This document shows positions 21,032 through 30,400 of a stretch of 64,000 nucleotides of DNA, piece after piece. The notes beneath the pieces were generated by a model, which worked only from the letters and a program-made list of their open reading frames with translations, made no database searches and was not told the DNA's origin. This stretch comes from Saccharina japonica (Eukaryota > Sar > Phaeophyceae > Laminariales > Laminariaceae): contig MEHQ01001610.1 in assembly GCA_008828725.1 (NCBI GenBank), positions 109,589 through 173,588 of the forward strand. The letters are read 5' to 3'. The translations under genes were made by a program, and so were the position numbers. Every line of letters begins with the position of its first letter. The first letter of the stretch is position 1.

Positions 21032-22705
21032 TTATTCCTTCTTATCCCCCCGGAAAAAATCATTACTACCAGCCTTGTCTGACAGCATAAACTGCGCGGT
21101 GAGAAGATGCGGGTCGAACGTAGGTGCAAAGCTGCCGTTGCTCGCGAGGTCAGGGGAAGAGCTCGAGAATGGCTGAGGCGGGAAAGCTCCGGCTGAGTTA
21201 TACCCACCACTGCCGTAGGGTGTCGGTGTCTCCTGCAGCCAGCCACCACCGTAGTACTTCGAGGGGTGTTGTGGGGCAGCAGACGGGATGGCGACATTCC
21301 TGTGCGCGGGGGCAACCGGACACTCTGCTATAAAGTGACCTGGCCGGTTACAGCGAAAGCAACGCCCCTTGCCCCTCCTCGGCGTACGTCCCGGTGGGGG
21401 ACCCCAGCCGGTCGGAGCACTAACCGGCGGCAGGGGCATCGGGGGCATAGCCCCAGGCGGCGGCGCAGTAGGTTCTCAGCCCATCGGCGGAACCTGCCCA
21501 CCGGTACCGAACGGATTTGCACCAGAGTCATCCCAACGGTACCTGCAGGCCGCCGCATCCAAACGCCATTGGGGGCCAGTTATGCCCTGTGGTGCAGCTC
21601 CACCCCTACCGCCACCGCCATCGTTTTGCTTCGGGCGACGATGTTGCTGCTGCTGCTGCTGACCACCCTTGAACCTCCCGCCTCTCTTGTTGTTCCTCTA
21701 ACATGGCCAACTGATCAGCCGCCTGGTCTACCCTGCCGAGAAACAACAGGGGGTCTTCCCCCTCTACCATTCTGATGGTCTCGAATTCCCTCTGGAGTCG
21801 GTGGGTTGCAGCTATAGTTTTAGGCATGTAGTACTTCTCTAGCTCCTGCCATGCACCGCTCGGTGACTTAGCTTGCTGCATGCGAAACTCGGCGATAGCG
21901 TATCCTGTCATCGCTTCCATCATCAGTCCATAAACAAACCTCGAATCCTTAATCTCTTGAGGCGTGTGCCTTTGCTCAAACTCCTCCTGAGACACGTTCA
22001 TGTCTCCTATCATCACTGGGTTGTCTGTCGACTTGCAGTAAGAACATGAAGGCAACCAAGCGATGACAGGTAAGCGACTGGTGCTACGGTAGGGGGTCGC
22101 TTTTGAGTCCATTATTTTCAGCGGATGAGAGCCACTCCGCCGTGTGGCCACCATATTTCTTCGCAGTTTGTTTTTGTGTTACGACGTCGTAAAGCTTTAC
22201 GTTTTCGAGATGTGCACCACCATGGTATTGCTTGCTACTCCGCGACAACAACATATCCCTGCGTCCAGTTTTGAGTGAGGTACAGAGTCGCTCGCCCGAG
22301 TGGAGTACACGTGGTAGTTAAACTTAGGCTACCCCCCCCGACCGTAGTACCAGTCAATGAAACTTACTTCACCACATACCAAAGTGGGCTTCTACATTAT
22401 CAAACTTGGGGGGTCTCGACTGAGTTTAAACTAGGGCGGGAAAGGGAAACGTGCGACGTGCCTGTTTGAGCTCCTTGCCCAGGTGTTGGCAAATTAGTCG
22501 TCGATGCTGCATCCCTTGCAGCTGCTTCTTCTCTTCTTTCCCCACCGGCCCCCCTTCCCGCCTCTGCGAGAAGTGCGTCCCTCTGGGCGCGCAGCTTCTG
22601 CTGCTTCACTGTTCTCTGCAGGTTATCGATCTCTTCTCTCATGTCTCGTAACTCCTCCTCTGCCACGACGCTTGCGTCCACGCTTTGCCCTTCTGATCCA
22701 GGCAT
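21032..22705 (-). pseudogene. copia gag
   Basis: Three overlapping minus-strand frames. 22705-22400 starts MPGSEGQSVDASVVAEEELR and forms a predicted coiled coil (DMREEIDNLQRTVKQQKLRA). 22154-21606 is the capsid-like core: SQEEFEQRHTPQEIKDSRFV, AMTGYAIAEFRMQQAK and LQREFETIRMVEGEDPLLFL, typical of UBN2-type gag. 21448-21032 carries a CCHC zinc knuckle (CFRCNRPGHFIAEC). At least two frame changes separate them. Gag would package RNA; no intact product is possible. Confidence 0.8.
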
Positions 22706-22783
22706 CGCTAGGAGCTAGTTCCCGCCTCTCTAGGCTGTCCGGGGCTACGTTTGGACCAGTAGAAGATCACCGGCTTACTAGTG

Positions 22784-23041
22784 TGTTGATCGATCTCTAA
22801 AGGTGTACACGCATTTGGTACAGGCAGGCGTCGTGGTGGCTCAAGACAGCAGTAACACAGAAGCTCTCTTATGCATCATTCCCATAGCTGTCGAGCTGAC
22901 TCGGCCCGAGCATTGAGTGACATCGAACGGTTCATAAAACACCCCGATGTCCCGTATCCCACTACAAGGATTCCTATCAAGCATGTGGAACTCCTACTAT
23001 ACGATGGATATTATTCGTTGTGTTACTGAGTACAATCAACA
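22784..23041 (-). repeat. 5' LTR of the copia element
   Basis: Partner of 16637-16933 with the same TGTTGAT...ATCAACA ends. No clear initiator-Met tRNA primer-binding site was recognised next to its inner edge at 22783. Confidence 0.85.
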
Positions 23042-23059
23042 GTCACGCAGTCCAATGTG

Positions 23060-24663
23060 CAGCCTGGTCACGCGCGGGATACCATATTGATGCGGAGGGG
23101 GTAGAGCAAGTCAGCCGTGCACTGGACCTCAAAGTCCCGGAGGGAAAAAATACCCTCGGTCGGAGGTACTCACCAATCTGTTGGGATGTTTGGAGGTAGG
23201 TATGTAGTGGATCGTGCTTTGACGCGTTACATGTCGCTGGAGTCTATAACTCCATTGCGGACGTCATCTTGCGATGGGAGTCGAAAGCGATTGACGATAA
23301 CCTCCGCGCGTTCCGACCCGTTGTGTCGCGTGGCGCCGGCAGGTATTTGGGTCAGCGGGCGTCGATCTGTGTTCAGGATTCTTGGCAGCCAGCTCAGCAC
23401 CCAGTCGTCTTGCGCCTTCGTCAAAAAAAGGTTTACACGGATTTCCGGTCTCGGACCGCGTTTCGGAGGTTGATAGGGGAAACCAAATACCTAGGCGCAA
23501 CAGCCTCCGTGATGGAGGAAACCCAGGCGTTACTCAAGCTTGGTGCGTGTGGTGGTGTGTCCGCGGGCGACCAAGCCAGTACCATTGCCAGTAAGCTATT
23601 CGTAGTAAAGTGGCAGTGTTACAGCTGGTCCACCGTGTCGATACGCGGGTGGAGTTGCCCTCGTCGTCGCCGTTGATCGAACGCGGCGCTGAAGGGGGGT
23701 CGCCTGGTCACACGTAGCTGCCGACACTCCGGAAGGAGTTCGCCAGCCGATTTCATGGGACATGTTGTTGGAAGGGCAGTCAGTGTCTGGCCCCGTCGTG
23801 GGGCTTCCAGGTGACCCGCGGTATATGAATGAGTCTCGCGTTAGGCTATTGTTTTGTGGCGAGGTTTGGACGAAATATTCCCCTCGGCTTCCGGGGTAAT
23901 GCACCCCATACATTAACGAGGGCGAATGTAGCGCGATACGTGGACTCATTGCAGTGGCACCAAGCCACTACTACAGTATAGCACCGATGTATATTTCCGA
24001 GGCCACAAAAGCGACGAAGCACAACAACAAGGGTCGGTTATTGTTGCGCACACACGACGACGTCAGGGAGGGGGGCACGTTCCGAGGTAGGAGCAGGCAG
24101 CGGTGCCGTCGCTCTCTAAGGTGGAGCTGGTGTCGAGAGTTATCCGACATTGCCAGGCAGCGCCCCACCGTCGTCGTCGTATCGATATGACATTGAGGTT
24201 AGGGCGTGGGGGTCCACGGAGGCTCTTGGGACACTTCACCATGTGCTAGAAAGGACAGGGCATGATCCCGGCGAAGTCGCCCCCCGTTCGTTACGTATCG
24301 GTGTAGCCATTACACCAGCGGCCGAGGGGGGGGGGGGGGGTACTCGACATTCATGCATGGCCGTAGTCGTATGACCATAGACCCTCGCCTCCCTACAATG
24401 CCGGGAAGGAGCATGTCGAGCTTTTACCGAGCAGACAGGCATTGCTAGCACCAAGGGCGAAGCGCCGTGAGGTGTTCGGCGAGTCGCGGGAGGTGCCGCA
24501 GCGGGTGATTCAGAGAGAGGGTAGATGGAAGCCGCCAGAGTCATCCAAGGTGTGCGTGCGGAATAACCCGGAGGGCGTTGGTATAGGATCTCGCAGACTA
24601 GCAGAGACCGGGAAGATTGGGCAAAGGCAGCCAGGCCAGAGTAATGTATGGGGCCAAACCTGA
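23060..24663 (+). pseudogene. tyrosine recombinase of a DIRS/Ngaro-like element
   Basis: Plus-strand coding remains. 23210-23470 reads HVAGVYNSIADVILRWESKA then LRAFRPVV, similar to the end of an RNase H domain, with the (G)xxNxxAD-xxSRW pattern seen before recombinases in DIRS-like elements. 23480-23660 (ETQALLKLGACGGVSAG, STIASKLFVVKWQCYSW) resembles the N-terminal SAM-like recombinase domain. 24150-24330 reads SSYRYDIEVRAWGSTEALGT and GHDPGEVAPRSLRIGVAITP, the box with catalytic Arg (family form HSLRIG; the His reads Arg). After an inserted repeat, 24488-24660 reads EVPQRVIQREGRWK and SSKVCVRNN, where the family has K-x-Y-T-R-N-N; the nucleophilic Tyr appears to be Cys. Clearly inactive. 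Family memory, not a search, supports the call. Confidence 0.6.
24325..24487 (+). mobile_element. G-tract element inserted in the recombinase
   Basis: Starts with a run of about 16 G, then TACTCGACATTCATGCATGG, CCGTAGTCGTATGACCATAG, ACCCTCGCCTCCCTACAATG and a 3' part ending GGCGAGTCGC. It splits the recombinase between the AAEG and EVPQRV codons. Copies of the same sequence occur at 24760, 25985, 36255 (minus) and, partly, 39935 and 55485. Confidence 0.75.
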
Positions 24664-24674
24664 GACGACCTCGG

Positions 24675-24970
24675 AGTTGGTGTGCGTCAATGGTTTACCA
24701 CCATTGAGGGTCTCGGTCGTGCGAGACTGCGTGCGTTAGGGCCCCGGACAGCTGGCTGGGGGGGCGGGGGGGGGGGGGTACTCATGTTTTGCACGGCCGT
24801 AGTCATATGACCATAGACCCTCGCATCCCTACAATGCCGGGACGGAGCGCGTTGGGTTTTCACCAACAGGCAGACATTGCTTGCCACCAAGCGCGAAACG
24901 CCGTGAGTATTGGGCGAGTCGCATGGAGGGTGAGCTGCATCCTGCTAAGAACCGCCTCTGAGGCCGGACT
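24675..24970 (+). mobile_element. G-tract element, longer copy
   Basis: The G-tract (24759-24778) is preceded by ~85 bp also present before the copy at 25985: GTGCGTCAATGGTTTACC, GGGTCTCGGTCGTGCGA, GGGCCCCGGACAGCTG. This upstream part may be the true head of the element, and its GGTTAGAGCCCCGG (in the 25.9-kb copy) is loosely B-box-like. The body matches the copy at 24325-24487. Confidence 0.7.
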
Positions 24971-25317
24971 TGCATATGGACGACAGCTTCAATGAGTTAA
25001 TTTAATTCTGTGTGGCCACTTCCGGAGACAGCAATGGGTTTACTATGTAACTGCCTCGCGGCACGCCTTACCATATTAACACTACGTTGATACGACCATT
25101 CCCCTTGTGCGGAGCAAAGGTTTTCCAGCCACGCACAAATGATCTACTCGACCGCCAGCTTTGGTGACCGCCAAAAAAAAATAACAAAAAAAAACGGCAC
25201 CCTGGTTGTCTAGCTCACGCAGCGAGTGGCGTGTTTTACAGCGTCGTTGCCAACCGACGCCAACCCAACCTATAAATATATCATATATTTACAGTGGAGG
25301 GAGGGCTGGGGGGGCGG
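24971..25317. other. no gene seen
   Basis: Non-coding, with A-tracts at 25173-25195. A G-tract repeat fragment follows at about 25300-25400 (G-run then CATCATGATAGGAAGCGGGG), related to 26213-26280. Confidence 0.5.
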
Positions 25318-25904
25318 GGGGGGGGGCTCTAGGGCACATCATGATAGGAAGCGGGGAGCAGCGGCCGGTACCGTAGTTATTGCACTATGCCAGTAGAACC
25401 CCTCCCCAACGTCGCAGATATTACGGTAAAACCAACATGACATTTCAAAGGATATATATTGAAATGAAGCATATTCAATAAGCAAAACGATTATTATGCG
25501 AATTTCCTTCATAAACGTCGAAAGTCGTGGTTGATTATCATGTCGGCGGAAGGGCACACCGACGGAAATATAGAACGAGACATACACCAACATGCATATG
25601 CAAAGAAGCAAAAAGTGCAGCAGTTCCCACCCCGCCCGGTCGTCTACCCCGAGTGTCTAGACTCGCTCACAGCTACGTGAGCATATAGTAGACGCACACG
25701 GGCGAACAGCAAGACACGACTGCCTGCTGTTGGTGGCGTGGATAGGCCTAGAGGCAAGGCCATCCCTGTAGTTTTCTCCACCCGCCCTTTCTTCTTTCGA
25801 AGGCGGATGGGACGGATCGGCTACGTACATACGGTGTGTACTCGTACCACATCGCATTGTATTTATTGGGATTGTTTGGGATTGGCTGGTAGCGATTCGG
25901 AGGC

Positions 25905-26215
25905 CACAATGAGTGTGTCAATGGTTGGTTTCCATTGGGGGTCTCGGTCGTCCGAAACTGCATGGGTTAGAGCCCCGGTCAGCTGACCGGCGGGGGGGGG
26001 GGGGGGGGGGGGGCCCGGGGGGGGGGGTGCCCGATATTCATGCATGACCGTAGTCGTATGACCATAGACCCTCGCATCCCTACAAGGCCGGGACGGAGCA
26101 TGCCGGGTTTTCACCGACCAGGCAGACCTTGCTAGCACCAAGCGCGAAGCGCCGTGATGTGTTCGGCGACTCGCATAAAGGGTGAGCTGCATGCTACTGA
26201 GAACCGCGTGTGACG
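25905..26215 (+). mobile_element. G-tract element, third copy
   Basis: Has the same ~85-bp head (GTGTCAATGGTTGGTTTCC, GGGTCTCGGTCGTCCGAAAC), two G-runs (25992-26028) and the body GACCATAGACCCTCGCATCC ... GCGAAGCGCCGTGATGTG. The body continues past the end of the 24.3-kb copy with AAAGGGTGAGCTGCATGC, shared with the 24.8-kb copy. Confidence 0.75.
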
Positions 26216-26283
26216 GGGGGGGGGGGGGGGGGGGGGGTACTGGCATAATTATAGGAATCGGGAAGCCGGTGCCGCAGTTACCG

Positions 26284-26440
26284 TACTACAGTGGGGGTCC
26301 CCCAATAAGGCGGTCTGAGTAAGGCGGTATCCCGATATAAGGCGGTCAAAATCGCTTGGCACTTGTATTGGGTAATTGCACTCATAACCTCGAATGAATA
26401 AGGAGGTTTCCCTCTATAATGGCGGTCATATTGCTCTGCC
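26284..26440 (+). mobile_element. possible pogo/Tc1-type terminal fragment
   Basis: After a TA dinucleotide the sequence reads CAGTGGGGGTCCCCCAATAA, then three GGCGGT-containing steps (AAGGCGGTCTGAGTAAGGCG). A CAGT start next to TA with this stepwise pattern resembles the ends of pogo/Tigger elements. No matching inverted end and no transposase frame were seen. Confidence 0.3.
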
Positions 26441-26982
26441 ACAACGTCGCAGGTAGTAATACTAACAACATGACAAGCTAATAATAATAACAACGTGGCT
26501 TTTCGAAGGATAATATGCTCGTATACATATAATACATAAAAAAAATATATATACGAGTATAATACTGAAGAATATGTGCGGTGGTGCAATCGACCGCAGC
26601 GAATATTACTGACGGTCCAAACAAAAAACAAACAAATGTATACCTGGCATACTCGTACGTGCACATATACCTGTCTGTGCAACACACCAAAGTATACTGG
26701 CATGAGTAGCCAGAGCGAGAGCTGGTACAGCACAGCAGTACGACGTACTAGGTATACGAATACGCGTAGAGCAGGAGGAGAAGTATACTCGTGTACGTGT
26801 GTACGTACGTGTACTCATATACTCGTACCAGCCAAGAAAAAAACAAGTTGTGACGATTGATTGTGATTGTTATTCCGCTGCTGTTCATACCCGTCATACA
26901 AAAACCGTTCAAATTCGTTACAAAATCCTGCAGCAGTGACAAAACGTCAAAGATATCAAACGCTACCGTACAAATACGTATA
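26441..26982. other. no gene seen
   Basis: A/T-rich spacer with (TA)n and TACGTA-rich patches. Confidence 0.5.
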
Positions 26983-27065
26983 TACCTAAGTGTCCCTAAA
27001 TATAAGCACCGTTTATATTACGAATTCATATATAAACCATCGTTATAGTTTGGTACAGAGCGGCA
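26983..27065. mobile_element. Stowaway-like MITE copy a
   Basis: TA-flanked, starts TACCTAAGTGTCCCTAAATA and ends with the inverse ATAGTTTGGTACAGAGCGG. Same ends as copies at 27828, 34940, 41470 and 60010. Confidence 0.55.
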
Positions 27066-27411
27066 CCTGCGAAGGAAAAAAAACGGTTTTTATTTTGGGG
27101 GAGACAAGAGGAGACAGACACATCTCATCAAGAGCGCAGGCCGAGCACACAGCAGCAGCAGTAGTAGTAGCAGCAGCAAGGGCACACGGGCGCTGCTACT
27201 TCTTTTTAGGATTGCAAGACAAGAAGAAGACCGGAGCGCTCACGCCTGTTCGCTTTCGGCTCTTAGTCCTCGGCTGGTTGCTGGTGGTGGTGGTGTTGGT
27301 GTTGCGAGGCGTATCTCCGGGAATCGGTCTCTCTCGTGCATACTGCTGCTGTTCGCTGTAGCACACGCAGGGGCATCAAGCTCGCTCATCAGCAACAGCA
27401 GCATCGCAATA

Positions 27412-27442
27412 ATGGCAGAGCAATTCAACCGCTTGGCTCAAG
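27412..27442 (+). other. gene A candidate exon 1 (start)
   Basis: ATG at 27412 opens MAEQFNRLAQ, followed by a consensus donor (AAG|GTGAGAG) at 27443. Leaves one nucleotide (phase 1). The preceding ~300 bp are CAG- and GGT-rich and could be promoter or 5' UTR; no TATA box is evident. Confidence 0.5.
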
Positions 27443-30400
27443 GTGAGAGAGAAAGAGAGACGGTATGTTCTTGTGCACCCTCCCGAGAGGAGAGAGGGGA
27501 CCACATACATGCACCAACAAACCGCCTCTGGTGTGAGAAGTACACTGCTGTACGTACTGCTGTCTGTAGTCCAGAGGCCTTTCTTTCTTTTTTTTTGTGC
27601 CTGTGGCTGTCTTCGTTCTTGGCAAAGCAAAACCGCGAAGTTTTGAATCCCCGCCGCTGCTGACCGCTGATGACTCGCGAGAAGAGAGACACACGAAGCA
27701 CAGCCTCTTGCCATTTCGATCTTCGCACGAACAGGCAACTAAAGGGTAGATCTCTCTGAGTGGATGTTGAGAGATGTGATGATCGTTTCTTGATATATAC
27801 GTACAGCAGTTGGACACTGGTATGATATACCAATATGTGCGGAATTGTAAGGATCATTTTAATGGAAATATTTATACGAATACGTTCCTTATATTTACGG
27901 ACAGAGTGGTACGATATACCGCACGAGTACGTACGGTTTTCGTGGTTATTCCAAGAAAAATGAAAGACACGCTTGCTTGCGTGAAACTTTACTCGTACCT
28001 CGTACACCCAGCTGATCTCGTGAGGCAGTCGCAGCTGCTGCTGTGACATCGGGCGGCTTGCTATACACTCGATCGTATCTGCGCTTGTAATAGTGGATGA
28101 TAAGTGGTGTTGGCCTGGTTGGGTGTGTGTTGCGGCACCCACGGGCAATGGGAGCGAGAACAACGAACTCAAAGCAAAATCTCAAGGTTTTCTTCGCACA
28201 GGCAGCCGAAATCCAAACGCTTTTCAGGACGGTGAAAATATCTTGTGTTTATTACGGAGACCATCGTCGTTGTAAGGGTCGTTCTTGTCGAGCAACTTTT
28301 TTCCAAAAATTTCCAAATAATTTTTTCGCGCAATTTTTAGGACTTCCATATTTTTCCCAAAAATAATTTCCAAATTTTGGGATGCGAAGCCTTCCAAATA
28401 TTTTGCCCTCTGTAAAAAATCCAAATTTCTTAATAAATCCTGTTTTTTCTTGATTTTCCTGTTTTTTTTTGGAAAATTTATTCGGAAATTTTGGAAAAAA
28501 GTTGCTCGATAAGAACGACCCTAATATACTTCTGATGTACGAACGATCGCCGAACACACTATTAATGCAGGTGAGCATAGTAAATAGGACCTACGTACGG
28601 TATGTACAAAACCCCAGATATTTACCTATTTTTACTAAAAAAAAATGACCCATTTTTTTTTAGTAAAAATATACCTACGGTATATACAAAACCCCAGATA
28701 TTTACCTATTTTTACTAAAAAAAAGTGTTTTTTTTTTTAGTAAAAATCTGTAAAAATAGGTAAATATCTGGGGGTTTGTATATACCGTAGGTCCTATTTA
28801 CTATGCTCACCTGCAATAATGGTGTGTTCGGCGATCGTTCGTACATCAGAAGTACTGCTGTCATACCTGGTACGTACATAATCATAGGTGGGTATGGAGG
28901 ATGTCGTATCATACAGTATTGATAGTATTAACAGTATGCTGATAATGTGTATCTTACCGTATACATATACGCTGTATCATAGGTCTTGCCTTGCCGCTGT
29001 TCCGCCGGGTACCGTAGCTATTCATAAGTATCAGCTCTGAACCCCTACGTACAGCAGTATATACCTGCCGCTACAACAGTACATATCAATTTCCTTCTTT
29101 ATCCCGCAGCGCACATGCGACATAGCAATCACACTGTCTGTCTGTCTGCGACAGTGACAGAGATGTCATCTGCGGCAACCGTAACCGCGAAAGAGAGATC
29201 CAAAACGCGGTGGGTATGATACCGTATATGGTACCTACTATACCGCAACGCAGAGGGATGGGACCTACGCCTTTCTACTACAGAAGGTGCATTGTGATGG
29301 CAGAGAGAAACAGACTTCCGTCGTCGCAGCAGCAGGCCTCCCCCTGCCCCCCCGCCGCCTTGCTTACAACTCCAGCCCCCCCCCCCCCCACTTTCCCACT
29401 CCCTCAACCCCCGCCCCCCCGCATCTACTTCCATCCCCATCTACATCTCGACTTGGCCCACTACAAGCAGTAGCTGCTGCGGCCGGGCTTGGCGCCCCTG
29501 TCTCGGAAGGGCAGCGTGACGGAGAGCAGGGTAACGGGAACCCCGCGGAAGACGAGAACGGTGGTGTGGGCGGGAGCGGTGAGGCTGGGAGTGGAGGGGG
29601 AGGGGGAGATTTGGTGTGGGGAGTGGATGCTGGCCCCGGCGATGGTGCTGGTCTTGTGGTCGGTGGGGCTGCTGGCGGCCATCAGGAAGAGAAGGAGGAA
29701 GAGGAGGAGGAGGAGGAAGAAGAAGAGGAGGAGCAGCACCCTCCGCAGCACTGGCAGACGTGCGGTGCGGAGTACCGACCGACACCGGTGCCGCCGCCGC
29801 CCGCCGGAGGGCCGCACATGGCGGTCCCCGATGATGATTCCGACGACGATATCGACAACGGATTTGACGGAAATGGTGTCGATCGATCTGCCGTACAGCG
29901 ACAGGCAAGAGCAACTAAACAGCTTAAGCTTTAATTGGTATATATACGCGTACCACTCCGCCGTAGGATTAACAAAACACACACACCGCGCGCAAGAACC
30001 AACGTACTCAAACGTTATTTTTTGGTATGCAAGAAACTGCTCTTCCGACCCATGCATAAGAGGTTTTCCACAGAGGATGAAAACCAACGCCGACGTTCGA
30101 GGATAAAAACCAACGCCGACGTTCGTTTTTACAATGGCCCCGATGTCCGTGAGTTGTTTCCTTCTCTCCCTGACCTTTTTGCCCCCTCTACGTAACGTCG
30201 CCCTCTCTTGTCTGCTTTTGCTTGCCATCTCGTCGATTTCTCCCACATCTTGTGTTGCTCTCCCACCCCCCCTCCCACTCCCTTGCAGAGAGAGGTCGCG
30301 GCGGCCCGAGACGCGTACATTGCGAGGCTTCGCGGGGAAGAAGCCACAATCAGGTGCGGTTCGGTGTTACCGCTACGGTGCACCATGTTTGTGTGAGCCA

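Larger units (their letters stand above)
16637..23041 (-). mobile_element. Ty1/copia element with two LTRs, minus strand
   Basis: A ~6.4-kb element bounded by similar ~260-300-bp LTRs (16637-16933 and 22784-23041). Both begin TGTTGAT and end ATCAACA on the plus strand, the short inverted ends expected of LTRs. A polypurine tract sits at the inner edge of the lower LTR. Gag, gag-pre-integrase, integrase, RT and RNase H follow in copia order on the minus strand. Several stops and frameshifts and the LTR divergence make it defective. The outside flanks (GTACC at 16632, GTCAC at 23042) are not an exact target-site duplication. Confidence 0.9.

Noticed and set aside
23596-23949. 117-codon minus-strand ORF
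   Set aside because: Antisense to the tyrosine-recombinase remnant; no recognisable motif.
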